Positions 35,990 through 45,812 of a DNA stretch of 50,551 bases are shown here, piece after piece. The notes beneath the pieces are model-generated. The model worked only from the letters and a program-made list of their open reading frames with translations, ran no database searches and had not been told where the DNA came from. The DNA lies in the NCBI GenBank assembly GCA_002717185.1, contig PBDC01000051.1, positions 1 through 50,551 on the forward strand, written 5' to 3'. This stretch comes from Rhodospirillaceae bacterium. Its GTDB lineage: Bacteria > Pseudomonadota > Alphaproteobacteria > UBA8366 > GCA-2717185. Within the stretch, counting starts at the first letter, position 1, and the number at the start of each line of letters is the position of its first letter. A program made the translations under genes and the position numbers.

Positions 35990-36958
35990 CTAGCGGCCGG
36001 AGGTAACAACCGCATCCCGCCGTCTAGCATTTTGTCGAACCAGCCGCCACCAGCCGGTGTGAAACGTCCAATAGGCCCGCGCCTGCGTTTCGACTTGGTG
36101 CCCAACCAACACGTGTAGTTCCTTCAATGCATGGAACGGCACTGCTGGAAAGGCATGGTGTTCAGCATGGTAGCCCATGTTCCAAGTTAGAAAGCGCATG
36201 ACACAATTCATGCGAGTTGTGCGGGTGTTACGGAACATGTCGGCAGTGGTGGGGTCAGACGTTTGATCGCACCCAGTGTGCTCGGCGATGATCCACATCC
36301 GTTCGAAGGGCTGAGCTAAGACCATGGGCACCACCCATAGATACAGTAGCCAGGGGCCAAGCCAGAGTGCGCTGGCCCCGGCAGCGACATATATCGTGGC
36401 CATGATGCGTGAGTCGCGCACAATTAAGGCGCGGTCGCGAGGGCCGATAAAGGGCGCCTCGGCGCGGCCGATCATCGCCCGCAGCATATTCACGATCGCA
36501 GCCTTCCAATAGGTCAGGCCGGACATATAGAGGAGGTAGCCGGACCAACGATCAACCTTCTTGAAGTGAAGTTCCGGATCATACTCCCTATCCTGGGTAT
36601 GCCGGTGATGGGCGAAATGGAAAGCGCGATAATAGGAAGGCGGCAACAGCACCACGAGGCCGGCAATCCAGATCACCAATTCGTTCAGCCAACGCGACTT
36701 GAAGGCTGTGCGGTGCGCCGTCTCATGCTCGGCAGCAAACAGAAAAACAAGGCCTTGCCCATGCAACAGCATGGCTGGCCATAGCCACCAGCTCTCAAGC
36801 GCAAAAACAACCAGCACACCAGTGCAGCCGATGAGTGCGAAATGCAGCCCGGCCTGACGCAACCCCGGACCATCCGATCGCGCCATCAACGCCTGCAGTG
36901 CCCGCTTTTCGATCGGATCAGCTGCGTCTCTTTCTATTGTGTTTGTGCTCTCTGCCAA
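35990..36958 (-). CDS. Fatty acid desaturase-like membrane di-iron protein
   Basis: Three histidine boxes are present: HETAH, HFAHHRH and GYHAEHH, which bind two irons in membrane desaturases and hydroxylases. Several membrane segments surround them (FALIGCTGVLVVFAL, ELVIWIAGLVVLLPP, YLWVVPMVLAQP). The substrate may be a fatty acid or another lipid. I chose TTG at 36958 as start, with AGGAAAG eight bases before it; the frame runs open to 37150 but the extra 64 residues are Cys-rich and unlike the family. The resulting 322 residues is a normal length. Confidence 0.87.
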   Translation of the reverse strand: MAESTNTIERDAADPIEKRALQALMARSDGPGLRQAGLHFALIGCTGVLVVFALESWWLWPAMLLHGQGLVFLFAAEHETAHRTAFKSRWLNELVIWIAGLVVLLPPSYYRAFHFAHHRHTQDREYDPELHFKKVDRWSGYLLYMSGLTYWKAAIVNMLRAMIGRAEAPFIGPRDRALIVRDSRIMATIYVAAGASALWLGPWLLYLWVVPMVLAQPFERMWIIAEHTGCDQTSDPTTADMFRNTRTTRMNCVMRFLTWNMGYHAEHHAFPAVPFHALKELHVLVGHQVETQARAYWTFHTGWWRLVRQNARRRDAVVTSGR

Positions 36959-37388
36959 GAATTGGGCTTTCCTATTGCAACAGTAGCAAGGTGATGTCTC
37001 GTCCGCGCCGATACGCAGCGACCAACCCCACACACACTTTGAAAGGCTGTCGGTGACACTAAATTCCAAACAACGGATTGGCCTCCAGAAACTTATCTGC
37101 AGCCTGGTGCAAACAGTAATGCAGATTGCAACGACTGAATTCGACAACATCTTGATGGTGCCGAAATATTATCACGACCGTCCCGATAGTTAATGGCACT
37201 CAATAACGCACCTTCGACACCTGACATCGGGGACATCTCGGTCACAGCGCCTCTGACCGCGGACAAAGCTATACTGTTTCACTCAGCAAAACAGAATGAG
37301 GCAACCTACCGGAAGATAGTGGAGGGCATTACTTACTTCCTGGAGAGTTGACTCAGATTCCGCGCAACTTCCCCGAAAAAACAGCCCC
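36959..37388. other. Intergenic region between desaturase and esterase genes
   Basis: These 430 bases carry the non-coding upstream part of the desaturase frame and the tail of the esterase gene. No gene, terminator or clear promoter is seen. Confidence 0.4.
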
Positions 37389-38339
37389 CTAGTCAGCTCC
37401 CTCTGTAAAAATTCCGCGCAGCGCCTTCGACGCGTCATCAATCGCAACAGCGGCTTCATCAACCATGGCCCCCATGCGCATGAAACCGTGGATCATACCG
37501 GGATAGTTGATGTGGATCGCCGTACCGCCAGCGGCGCGCAGCGCCTCTGCATAGGCTTTGGCTTCATCGTGTAGTGGGTCGAACTCCGCCGTCTGGATCA
37601 AGGCTGGCGGCAAACCTCCCAGGTTTTTAGCTATGCCGGGCGAGGCCATGGGGTCAGTCGCATCGAACGGGTCATTAAGATAGCAGTCACGCATCCACGC
37701 GATCGCGGCGTCCGACAACCCGAAACCACTACCATTGGTCCGCGGTGCTGTCATATCAGCCGTAAAGTCGACAGCCGGATAGATGAGCAGTTGAAAAACG
37801 AGGGCGGGTCCGCCCTTATCGCGTACGACCTGACAGGCCGCAGCCGCTAAGTTGCCTCCGGCACTATCGCCCCCAATAGCGCAACGCGATGGGTCACCGC
37901 CGATCGACGCGGCGTTAGCCGCCACCCATTCAAGCACAGTCAAGCAATCCTCGAGCCCAACGGGAAATTTGTGCTCAGGCGCCAACCGGTAATCAACCGA
38001 GACGATCAGGCATTCAGCCTGATGCGCCAATAAGCGGCACAATGCGTCATGCGTATCGAGACTGCCGAACACCCAACCGCCGCCATGCAAAAACACCAGA
38101 ACAGGTAAGCGCTCGACCGCGGCCTCCGGCGTGTAGATACGAGTGGGTATATCAGTCGCTACACCAGGCACCACCAAGTTCTTAACCGACCGAAGCGGCG
38201 GAGTTTCCGGCGCAAAAACCGCAGTCCCCGCCGCGTAAAGGCGCCGTGCCTCCGCCGGCTCGCGGCTGTCGAACACAGTTGGACCGTTGGCTTTAGCCAT
38301 CGCGTCAAGGATCGCCTGGCATTGCGGATGGATAGGCAT
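37389..38339 (-). CDS. Alpha/beta hydrolase, hormone-sensitive lipase family esterase
   Basis: The 316-residue product has the HSL-family oxyanion motif HGGGW at residues 85-89, nucleophile S159 in GDSAGG, an Asp in EFDPLHDEA and the His in MIHGFM. It should hydrolyse short-chain esters. The usual N-terminus of this family (M-P-x-x-P-Q-x-Q-x-x-LDAM) starts at the ATG at 38339. In-frame ATGs at 38420 and further would add up to 36 residues but run into the start of the divergent SDR gene. The ribosome site is weak in every case. Confidence 0.88.
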   Translation of the reverse strand: MPIHPQCQAILDAMAKANGPTVFDSREPAEARRLYAAGTAVFAPETPPLRSVKNLVVPGVATDIPTRIYTPEAAVERLPVLVFLHGGGWVFGSLDTHDALCRLLAHQAECLIVSVDYRLAPEHKFPVGLEDCLTVLEWVAANAASIGGDPSRCAIGGDSAGGNLAAAACQVVRDKGGPALVFQLLIYPAVDFTADMTAPRTNGSGFGLSDAAIAWMRDCYLNDPFDATDPMASPGIAKNLGGLPPALIQTAEFDPLHDEAKAYAEALRAAGGTAIHINYPGMIHGFMRMGAMVDEAAVAIDDASKALRGIFTEGAD

Positions 38340-38423
38340 TTTGCGAGGTCCGTGCGATTGATCGTCTAAAGGCGGCATCATAGTGTGCGGGTCGGAATAG
38401 AAAAGCATATTGGGAGACATCTC

Positions 38424-39194
38424 ATGGACCATCCGATGAACCTGCAAGACCGTGTTATTATCATCACCGGCGCAGCCCAGGGTGTCGGTCGCGGCGTGGC
38501 CAAAAAAGCCGGCGCGCTCGGAGCGAAGCTGGCGCTAGTCGACCTCAATGGCGAGGGCGCAAAGGAAACCGCCGATATGATAGACGGCGACGTAACCGTC
38601 TATACTGGTAGTGTCGCGGAACCCGCCTTCGTACAAGAAACCGTCGCAGCGGTAATCGAGCAACACGGCCGGATCAATGGGCTGTTCAATAATGCTGGTA
38701 TCATCCGCACGGCAATGATCCACAAAATGTCGGTCGCCGACTGGCAAGCAGTGATCGACGTGAACCTGACCGGCGTGTTCCACTGCCTGCAGGCTGTTGG
38801 CCGGCATATGATCGAGCGAGCGAAAGAAGGCGACGACAGCCCCAACCGCATCGTCAATGTATCCTCGGTTGCCGGTCGTAAGGGCACAGTTGGCCAGATC
38901 AATTACGGTGCGGCAAAATCTGGCGTACTCGGCATCACAATGAGTGCAGCGCGCGAATGGGCGCGCTACGGCGTGTGCGTGAACAGCGTCTGTTTCGGTG
39001 TCGTGGAAACGCCGATGACCGAAGTAATCCGCAGCCCGAAATTCGCCGAACGGACAATGGCTGGCATCCCGATGGGAAGAGTGACGACGCCGGACGAGGT
39101 CGCCGGCCCCTGCTGCTTCCTCCTGTCAGATACGGCGAGCTACGTCACAGGACAGCACCTCAATATCGATGGTGGCTCGCATATCGGATTCTAA
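38424..39194 (+). CDS. Short-chain dehydrogenase/reductase (SDR)
   Basis: This classical SDR of 256 residues has the cofactor loop TGAAQGVG (15-22), the NNAG motif (89-92), and the catalytic S148, Y161 and K165. D40 after the second beta strand points to NAD(H) rather than NADP(H). It oxidises or reduces an alcohol/ketone. GGGAGA lies six bases before the ATG at 38424. It is divergent from the esterase gene and convergent with the beta-propeller gene, seven bases apart. Confidence 0.92.
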   Translation: MDHPMNLQDRVIIITGAAQGVGRGVAKKAGALGAKLALVDLNGEGAKETADMIDGDVTVYTGSVAEPAFVQETVAAVIEQHGRINGLFNNAGIIRTAMIHKMSVADWQAVIDVNLTGVFHCLQAVGRHMIERAKEGDDSPNRIVNVSSVAGRKGTVGQINYGAAKSGVLGITMSAAREWARYGVCVNSVCFGVVETPMTEVIRSPKFAERTMAGIPMGRVTTPDEVAGPCCFLLSDTASYVTGQHLNIDGGSHIGF

Positions 39195-39201
39195 CCCGGG
39201 T

Positions 39202-40371
39202 TCAAGAAAACCCAACTATCCCAGCCCAGTATTGGCGCTCTGTGCCAAACGTTTTAACGCCGTCGCGGCGTAGGAACGACAGTTTACCATCCGCACTGAC
39301 TTTGAAGATGGATAGGCCCGCTGGCACGGGAAGGGTTTGACCGCTAACGGCAATATCGAGCCCCATAATGCTAGCCGCTATCAGCAACTGGCCGCCCGGA
39401 TCCAGGGAAAAGGTGCGCACATGGATCGAATGGGTTGGCGCGTGTTGCAGCAGGCTCGGCTCGCCGGTTGCTTCGTTGATCGCGAAGACGGCAATATTGT
39501 TCTCACCGCCACGAAAGAGGTTACCCTCGGCAGCACCGTGGTCGGATCGGTTTGCGACATAAACAAACTTCCCACTGGGATGGATATGAATCGGTCCCGC
39601 AAGCTGCCGCGGCCGGATATCATCAGGCTCTGCTAGCGTTTCACAGACGAAGATCGGTTCCGCTTTAACCTGGCCACCGGGGCACACAAACACGCGCAGT
39701 TTGTTTCTGCGTTCATCAGACACATAGAGAAACAACCGTGTCGGATGGAAGGCAATATGGCGCGGCCCAAAACCAAAACCATCGCCCGGCGCGATCACCT
39801 GGTCTGCTGAAAGCTTACCGTTTTCGAGGCCGAAGGTCCTCAAGGCGCCGGGCACCTCGAGCGTGTCCGATTTCGCGTTGATACCGCGATCGACAATCAA
39901 AATCTTGTCTCCCGCCGGGAATACCATCACCTGATGCGGATAGTTCCCATAGTCCAGGTCGTCGCCCTGAGGCACAGGCGAACCGAGCGACCCATCCGGT
40001 GTGATGCGATGGATGGTCATACCCCCACCCTCGAAATTATGAGCGCTGAACACGTAATCGCCAGATGGATCCACGCAGAGGTGTACTGCGCGTCGCGGCA
40101 GGGTACGCGGCTCGCCATGCGGTCTTAGTGACCCGCTCGGCGATATAGCCAAAGCGGTAACGTGATTACGTCCCGACGGTACGCCTGGGCCACCGCTGCT
40201 GGTCGCAACGTAGAGAACCCTATATTTGGGGTGTGGCCACGCGTATTGCACCTTCGCCGGCAGATTGATGGTACCTCGCGCGTCTAGGGTCGCCGTCGCG
40301 ATATCCATCGCATAATGCGTTAAGCGCGCGTCGACTGCGCTGTAGAGCGCGACATCTGCTCGGTCACGCAT
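39202..40371 (-). CDS. Seven-bladed beta-propeller, 6-phosphogluconolactonase/lactonase type
   Basis: The 389-residue product matches the lactonase beta-propeller family (related to E. coli Pgl): repeated strands of the type HPTRLFLYVSDE, HPSGKFVYVANRSD and DPSGDYVFSAHN, one per blade, and no signal peptide. Members hydrolyse lactones or muconolactone-like compounds, though many are unproven. It follows the cupin gene directly: that stop codon is at 40384 and the open frame here begins with TTG at 40383. I prefer the ATG at 40371; TTG at 40383 is also possible. Confidence 0.82.
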   Translation of the reverse strand: MRDRADVALYSAVDARLTHYAMDIATATLDARGTINLPAKVQYAWPHPKYRVLYVATSSGGPGVPSGRNHVTALAISPSGSLRPHGEPRTLPRRAVHLCVDPSGDYVFSAHNFEGGGMTIHRITPDGSLGSPVPQGDDLDYGNYPHQVMVFPAGDKILIVDRGINAKSDTLEVPGALRTFGLENGKLSADQVIAPGDGFGFGPRHIAFHPTRLFLYVSDERRNKLRVFVCPGGQVKAEPIFVCETLAEPDDIRPRQLAGPIHIHPSGKFVYVANRSDHGAAEGNLFRGGENNIAVFAINEATGEPSLLQHAPTHSIHVRTFSLDPGGQLLIAASIMGLDIAVSGQTLPVPAGLSIFKVSADGKLSFLRRDGVKTFGTERQYWAGIVGFS

Positions 40372-40383
40372 CAAAGTCGACAA

Positions 40384-41136
40384 TCAACCATCATCGCGGG
40401 GATACTGCAGGACTAGTGCCTCCAACCCGTCGCCTCCAGACCGAAGCTCGAAACCGTCTTCAGAGCTCTCCACAACGACCATCGACCAAACCGGAAGCTC
40501 TTCATCGCCTTGTAACAGGCTGCCATTGCCAACGAAAACGTAATAGCCGCCAGCGATAGCTGGATCCGGTCCCGATACCGCCATATTTGCGCCGAGCCGA
40601 ACGACTTGGGCACACATCCCGTCATCGTCTTCCAGCGCAGTCTCCCAGGTCTCTTCAGTACGCGCCTTGAGAACCGGTGCAATCGAAAATTCGATTGGGT
40701 CCGAAGTAAGATTACGCCGCTTGCTAGGACGAATCCTGGCCTGAGCTTCTTTTTTGTTGTGGATGTAGACAGGTTTGGAATCGGCGGTGATCATCCGCAA
40801 TGCGACGAACGACAGGCCTTGCGGTCCGGCCGTGACCGGTCCGTAGGCGGTATATCTGTCCTTGAACTGGATAGTCAGCGGTTTCAGATTCTGACCTCGG
40901 TTGCCGATCGTGCCGGACCCTGCGATGAAAAGCTGAAACATCGTCACGCCGTGAAAATGCGGTCTGATCGCTTCATTAGCCTGCAACTCTGACATTGTAG
41001 CCTGCGGTCCAGGCCCAGCCTCAGTCGAGGTGCGCGGACCGAAGAACACGGTGCCCCAATGCTGGATCCCCGTACCCGGCGAAATCACGACATCCCGTTG
41101 GGCCAGCGCATCGGTGCCACTTCGCGCGTAGATCAT
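40384..41136 (-). CDS. Cupin-fold protein, function unknown
   Basis: The 250-residue protein has a cupin-like first half with a metal-binding candidate RPHFHGVTMFQLFIAGSG (two His, typical H-x-H spacing) and a second half that may be a decayed cupin repeat (GGYYVFVGNGSLLQGDEELP). I do not recognise the exact family. Many such proteins are dioxygenases, isomerases or hydrolases in catabolic operons. AAAGGGAG lies three bases before the ATG. It and the beta-propeller gene form an operon with no gap. Confidence 0.75.
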   Translation of the reverse strand: MIYARSGTDALAQRDVVISPGTGIQHWGTVFFGPRTSTEAGPGPQATMSELQANEAIRPHFHGVTMFQLFIAGSGTIGNRGQNLKPLTIQFKDRYTAYGPVTAGPQGLSFVALRMITADSKPVYIHNKKEAQARIRPSKRRNLTSDPIEFSIAPVLKARTEETWETALEDDDGMCAQVVRLGANMAVSGPDPAIAGGYYVFVGNGSLLQGDEELPVWSMVVVESSEDGFELRSGGDGLEALVLQYPRDDG

Positions 41137-41240
41137 GGGCTCCCTTTCCGCCTATTAATCACGACGGATCATACCCCTACGCTGCCACCGCCATAAAGGC
41201 CATCCCGCGCGACTTCCCAACGCAAACGAGGCAGTGCAGG

Positions 41241-42278
41241 ATGTCCCCCATGATGACAGACCGAATTCACCTTACCGTTGCAGAAGCGCAGAACCTATCG
41301 GAACGAGCGATGCGCGCCGTGGGATACAACGATGAAGAGGCCAGCATCCTCGCCAGTCATGTGCTTGACTGCGCGCTTTGCGGCTATGAGTATTCTGGAC
41401 TGCCTAAGTTACTCAACATCGTCGATGCAGAGTTCTTCCAGCTGCCGCGCCAGCCTTACCGTATCGTGATGGAAACGGCAGTCTCGGCGTTGATCGACGG
41501 CGGCAACAATGTCGGGATGCTGGGAATACACCACGCCACACAGGAAGCGATCACCCGTGCGACCCAACACGGCTTCGCCATCATCTGCCTCTCGAATAGC
41601 TGGATGAGCGGCCGTAGCGCGTATTATTGCGAGAAGATGGCGCGTTCTGGCCTGGTCGGCATCCACACCGTCAGCGCGCATCCTCTGGTCGCCCCCTTCG
41701 GTGGATCGACACGAGTGCTCGGCACTAACCCGATCGCCTTCGGCTTTCCATGTGAGGGTGATCCTTTGGTCATCGATATGGGCACGTCCGCCTTCATGGG
41801 CACCGATTTGCAGTTTCGAGGTCGTATGGGTACTCCAATCCCGGAAGGCGTTGCGCTCGACGGAGAAGGCCGACCTACAACCGATGCTAACGAAGGGCAG
41901 CAGGGTACCCTACTGCCCTTCGGTGGGCCGGAGGGTGGCTATAAGGGCTTCGGGCTGGCCCTCGCAATGGAGGCGCTAGGCGGGCTCTGCGCCAGTGCGC
42001 GTTCGGTCGACGACATTCGGGGCTACATGATCATCGCCTTCAAACCTGACCTGTTTATCCCTCTGGAAGACTACCAGCGCGATCTGGCACAGCGGATCAC
42101 TGCGATCAAAGCATCACCGCGGCTTGAGGGCATCGATGAAATTCGTATACCGGGCGAACGCAGCTACCGTACCCGTAAAAGGCTGCAACGCGAGGGTATC
42201 GAGATTGACAGCAAGATCTACGACGCGCTTTGCTGTCTGGCGGAAGGTCAGCACAATCACGGAGCTGGCACCACGTAA
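41241..42278 (+). CDS. Malate/L-lactate dehydrogenase (Ldh2) family oxidoreductase
   Basis: The 345-residue product belongs to the NAD(P)-dependent Ldh2 group, which includes sulfolactate, ureidoglycolate and Delta1-piperideine-2-carboxylate reductases. Family landmarks are GGNNVGMLG, VIDMGTSAFMGTDL, PIPEGVALDGEGRPTTD and a GGYKGFGLAL loop. The family's SHG motif, with a conserved active-site His, reads E-Y-S52-G here, so that His is replaced by Ser. GAGG lies nine bases before the ATG at 41241; a second ATG at 41253 is near. The shared intergenic region with the divergent cupin gene is about 100 bases. Confidence 0.85.
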   Translation: MSPMMTDRIHLTVAEAQNLSERAMRAVGYNDEEASILASHVLDCALCGYEYSGLPKLLNIVDAEFFQLPRQPYRIVMETAVSALIDGGNNVGMLGIHHATQEAITRATQHGFAIICLSNSWMSGRSAYYCEKMARSGLVGIHTVSAHPLVAPFGGSTRVLGTNPIAFGFPCEGDPLVIDMGTSAFMGTDLQFRGRMGTPIPEGVALDGEGRPTTDANEGQQGTLLPFGGPEGGYKGFGLALAMEALGGLCASARSVDDIRGYMIIAFKPDLFIPLEDYQRDLAQRITAIKASPRLEGIDEIRIPGERSYRTRKRLQREGIEIDSKIYDALCCLAEGQHNHGAGTT

Positions 42279-42362
42279 AAGGTCAGTCCTTCGGGGCGGC
42301 TTGCGGAGCGCGTGAGAATACTCACACTAACGCTTACTGATTTTGATCGAGGGGAAAGGTCG

Positions 42363-43052
42363 ATGACGACGTTCGTGTTACTGCATGGCGCCTATCAGGG
42401 TGGCTGGATCTGGAGCCCGGTACGGCAGCGCCTGGAGGCGCAGGGACATAGGGTCTATGCGCCCTCCCTCGATGGTTGTGGTGAACGGGCCCACACGCTC
42501 CGACTTGGCATAAACACTGAAACCCATGGTGCGGAGATAGCCAAACTAATCGAGATGGAAGATCTCAACGATGTGGTTCTCGTCGGCACCTCTAGCGGTG
42601 GCATGGTACTAGCGGCGGCGGCGGAGCGCGCGCGGCATTATATCGACCGTATCGTCCTTGCCGATGCGCTGGCCTTAATGGATGGAGAAAAGATTCGTGA
42701 TATCGTGGTAAGGAAGGGGTCTGTCGAAAACGACGTGGCGGTTGGCCGCACCCCGGAGGATGCCGCTGACAGTCTATTCCAGGACCTTGACCCCAAGCTG
42801 CGCCAATGGGCGATCGACCGAGTAACCTTGCATCCCCGCGCCTGCTTCTACGAGCCGATCAAACTGCCGAGCTTCTGGTCGGAGAACTGGAAGACGACAG
42901 TTATTTACTGCACCGAAGCTGTTAATCCGGGACGCCCGCACCAGGAACGCGCCGCAGAAACACTCGGGGCAACCTGGCACGAAATCGAGACCGGCCACTA
43001 CCCGATGTTGAGTACTCCGGACCGGTTAGTGGAGCTAATGCTGGCAGATTGA
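42363..43052 (+). CDS. Alpha/beta hydrolase, esterase/hydroxynitrile-lyase-like
   Basis: The 229-residue product is a compact alpha/beta hydrolase similar to the plant methylesterase and hydroxynitrile lyase group: VLLHGAYQGGWIW at the start, nucleophile S77 in GTSSGGM, and the active-site His in TGHYPML near the end. GAGGGGAAAGG lies before the ATG at 42363. The open frame reaches upstream to 42312 but adds no family residues. It follows the Ldh2-type gene on the same strand with an 84-base gap. Confidence 0.88.
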   Translation: MTTFVLLHGAYQGGWIWSPVRQRLEAQGHRVYAPSLDGCGERAHTLRLGINTETHGAEIAKLIEMEDLNDVVLVGTSSGGMVLAAAAERARHYIDRIVLADALALMDGEKIRDIVVRKGSVENDVAVGRTPEDAADSLFQDLDPKLRQWAIDRVTLHPRACFYEPIKLPSFWSENWKTTVIYCTEAVNPGRPHQERAAETLGATWHEIETGHYPMLSTPDRLVELMLAD

Positions 43053-43092
43053 AGCGTCTTGAACGGACAGCTTGCTTCGTTCTGGCGCCTGC

Positions 43093-44085
43093 TCATTCCT
43101 GCGGCATCAAGACAACACGTCCAGTCGCTGTCCGATCCCGGATCCGAGATAAGGCCTTCTGATACTCCTCCAGGGCGAACGTCTCCGTTGCCGACGGACT
43201 AATTTTACCAGCAGCGCGAAGATCGTAGACCTCTTTGAAACAGGCAAGCATTTGCGGCATATCTCGCTTGCGGTAGTCGCTCACCTGAAGGCCGCTGACT
43301 TCCATGTTTTTGAGCAGCACGTAGTTCACCTTGAGTGTAGGGATACGTCCCGCTGCAAAACCGATTACAACCATTCGCCCTTTCCAAGCGACTGCGCGAA
43401 TAGCAGCGTCGAAGATTTCATCGCCTAGCATGTCTAGAATGATATCCGCGCCATGCCCGTCTGTCTGATCATATACCTGAGAACGCAGGCTGTTGCGCAA
43501 ATCTTCAGCGGACAGATCGACGACCCCATCCGCTCCGCCAGCCAATGCCAACTTGAATTTTGCCGGCGATGACACACCAGCAATGACCTTGGCACCCATC
43601 GTTTTGGCGAGTTGTATAGCGGCAAACCCAACTGCGCCGGTTGCACCAAGCACCAAGACCGTCTCACCTGGCTGGATACGCCCACGCTCGCGCAGCGCAA
43701 ACCAAGCGGTATCGAACACCAACGACATCGACGCTGCATCAACGGCAGAAAGAGCATCGGGCAGAGGAATACACTGACTTGCTTTCGCTTTCAGCAACGT
43801 TGCGAATCCTCCACTCTCTTCCATGGTCTGCACACGGTCACCAAGCTTCAGATTGCTGACCCCCGGCCCGACGTCCACGATCGTTCCGTTGGCCAACTTA
43901 CCGGGTGCGAACGGACGGTCTGGAAGAAACTGATACTTCCCGCCAATGACGAGAAGATCGACAAAATTTACTGAGGCCGCGTCAACTTTAATCAACACGT
44001 CATTTGCCTTTATGACAGGGTCAGGAAGCGTTCCAAACTCAAGATCTTCGATGTCGCCGAATTCGCGTAGAATCACTGCGCGCAT
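43093..44085 (-). CDS. Zinc-free MDR quinone oxidoreductase (QOR type)
   Basis: This NADPH-dependent medium-chain reductase of 330 residues has the GroES-like N-terminal domain, the motif ASVNFVDLLVIGG, and a cofactor loop VLGATGAVGFAAIQLAK. The Cys/His zinc ligands of alcohol dehydrogenases are absent, so it is of the quinone reductase/enoyl reductase type. I chose the ATG at 44085, with AAGGA six bases before it; the frame upstream overlaps the acyl-CoA ligase gene's end. It lies 68 bases after that gene and is probably co-transcribed. Confidence 0.9.
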   Translation of the reverse strand: MRAVILREFGDIEDLEFGTLPDPVIKANDVLIKVDAASVNFVDLLVIGGKYQFLPDRPFAPGKLANGTIVDVGPGVSNLKLGDRVQTMEESGGFATLLKAKASQCIPLPDALSAVDAASMSLVFDTAWFALRERGRIQPGETVLVLGATGAVGFAAIQLAKTMGAKVIAGVSSPAKFKLALAGGADGVVDLSAEDLRNSLRSQVYDQTDGHGADIILDMLGDEIFDAAIRAVAWKGRMVVIGFAAGRIPTLKVNYVLLKNMEVSGLQVSDYRKRDMPQMLACFKEVYDLRAAGKISPSATETFALEEYQKALSRIRDRTATGRVVLMPQE

Positions 44086-44153
44086 TGCCTGTCCTTTTTT
44101 GCTTACCGCTTGGCGCGGTGAGTTGGGATTCTTAAGCTTGTCTTTCTGACCCT

Positions 44154-45812
44154 TTAATTGGCGCGCAGAGGACGCGGTGTAACGCGGCCCTCTACGACCC
44201 AATCAACAATTTTCCGTTTCAAGATCTTACCGGACGCGGTTAGCGGCATCGCCTCAAGCTTTAGGAAGAATTCTGGCATGTCGTATTTCGACAAGCCCTC
44301 CTTTTCAAGATGAAACAGCAAGTCAGAGGGATCGAAGGGCTTGCTGTCGATTACAACGGCCGCCAGGCATACTCGTTCACCGAGCCGCTCGTCCGCGACG
44401 GGAAAGGCGGCAACCTGTTTAAGCCTGTCATGGGTAATGGCCAGACCTTCAACCCGCGCTGGAAAAATATTGTGGCCACCGCGGATTATAACATCCTTTT
44501 TTCGGCCCGTAATACGGATATAGCCGGCCTCGTCGACCCAGCCCAGGTCGCCGGTCATGAACCACCCTTCGGTATTAAAGGCGTCCTCCGTCGCCGCCTG
44601 ATCGTTGAAATAACCTAGCATAAGGCTGGCACCGCGACCGCCAATCTGGCCGACTTCGCCGGCCGGGAGAACCTCGTCTTGGTTCTCCCGATCAAAGATC
44701 TGGATCTCATAACTGTCGCAAGTGCACCCAGAAGTTGTCATAATCCGCTGCGGATTATCATCAGGCATGGTGTAGTTGTGAGAACAGGCCTCAGTCATGC
44801 CGTATCCGCTCTGCGGCATGATTGCACGCTCCGTTAACTTCATACAGACGTGGTCTGGGACCGCCGCACCTGAAATCCTGAAGCCAGCAAGCTTGTCCAA
44901 CTTAATCTCCGGCCGAGCTTCCAGTTCGTCCAATAAATCTATCGCGTGCGTCGGAACACCGAACAGAAAACTGGTTCCAGTATCGGCGAGCCTATCGACC
45001 AAGCTGTTTCCTTTTACCAAATCGTGGATTACCAGGGCCCCGCCAACTGTGAACGCGTTTATCATCGCTCCAAAGCCAAGATTGTGGCTCAGCGGGCTCA
45101 TAGAATAGATCACGGACTGGGCGTTCATGTTCCAATCCACGGTGATGGACCGGGAATTTGCCAGTAAGGTGTTATTGCTATGCAGAACGCCTTTCGGCTC
45201 GCCGCTTGAGCCAGACGTAAAGGCGAGATAAACCGGAGCATCCGGGGTCTTTACGGGATTCGGCTGGATTGCCTGATCGACGTCCTTGAAACAACCATCG
45301 AAAAGCGGCGCCAGTACTGTGGTTTCGCTAAGCGGCGGCAGTTTATAAATGCAAGACAGACTGCCCATCGATTTGATTGCAGCGTCAAAATCAATCCGCT
45401 CAGCGTCTGCCCCGTACCCAACTTCAAACACCAAGGCTGTAGCTCGCATTCGATCGATTAATCCGACGATATCACCAACCGTGTGGTCACGATGTAGCGA
45501 CGAGCAGCACACATAACCGTTCCGGGAGCAGGCCAGAAGTGTGGCTGCGGTTTCAAAGCGGCTCGGAGACCAGACCGCCACACGCTGTCCCGCTCGGAGC
45601 CCCCGGCGATAAAGGTCTAGTGCGAGGGCATCAGCCGACTTGCGCAAAGTCGAGTAATCGATAGTTCGAAAACAGTCGTGGATCGCCGGAGCGTCCGGGG
45701 TCTGCTCCGCATAATCGCATACATGGTCGTATATGGTCTTGTCGCGCCAATGGCGATCCGCGTAGTGGCGGGCGAGTCTTTCCGGGCTCAGTGTCGTAAG
45801 GAGGGTCGAAAT
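44154..45812 (-). CDS. Acyl-CoA synthetase (AMP-forming), with a non-standard start codon
   Basis: The ANL-superfamily ligase activates a carboxylic acid to acyl-CoA via acyl-AMP. Motifs are AFTSGSSGEPKGVLH (ATP/AMP loop), SGYGMTEACSH, GWFMTGDLGW, ITGRKKDVIIRGG and a C-terminal lysine in ASGKILKRK. Homology to the usual N-terminus (ERLARHYADRHWRDKTIYDH, then DYSTLRKSAD) extends in frame well upstream of the first possible TTG at 45647. The upstream stop is at 45852-45854, and no ATG, GTG or TTG lies between it and 45648. An ATT at 45812 has AAAGGA (45822-45827) nine bases before it and gives 552 residues, the normal length. Confidence 0.85.
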   Translation of the reverse strand: MSTLLTTLSPERLARHYADRHWRDKTIYDHVCDYAEQTPDAPAIHDCFRTIDYSTLRKSADALALDLYRRGLRAGQRVAVWSPSRFETAATLLACSRNGYVCCSSLHRDHTVGDIVGLIDRMRATALVFEVGYGADAERIDFDAAIKSMGSLSCIYKLPPLSETTVLAPLFDGCFKDVDQAIQPNPVKTPDAPVYLAFTSGSSGEPKGVLHSNNTLLANSRSITVDWNMNAQSVIYSMSPLSHNLGFGAMINAFTVGGALVIHDLVKGNSLVDRLADTGTSFLFGVPTHAIDLLDELEARPEIKLDKLAGFRISGAAVPDHVCMKLTERAIMPQSGYGMTEACSHNYTMPDDNPQRIMTTSGCTCDSYEIQIFDRENQDEVLPAGEVGQIGGRGASLMLGYFNDQAATEDAFNTEGWFMTGDLGWVDEAGYIRITGRKKDVIIRGGHNIFPARVEGLAITHDRLKQVAAFPVADERLGERVCLAAVVIDSKPFDPSDLLFHLEKEGLSKYDMPEFFLKLEAMPLTASGKILKRKIVDWVVEGRVTPRPLRAN

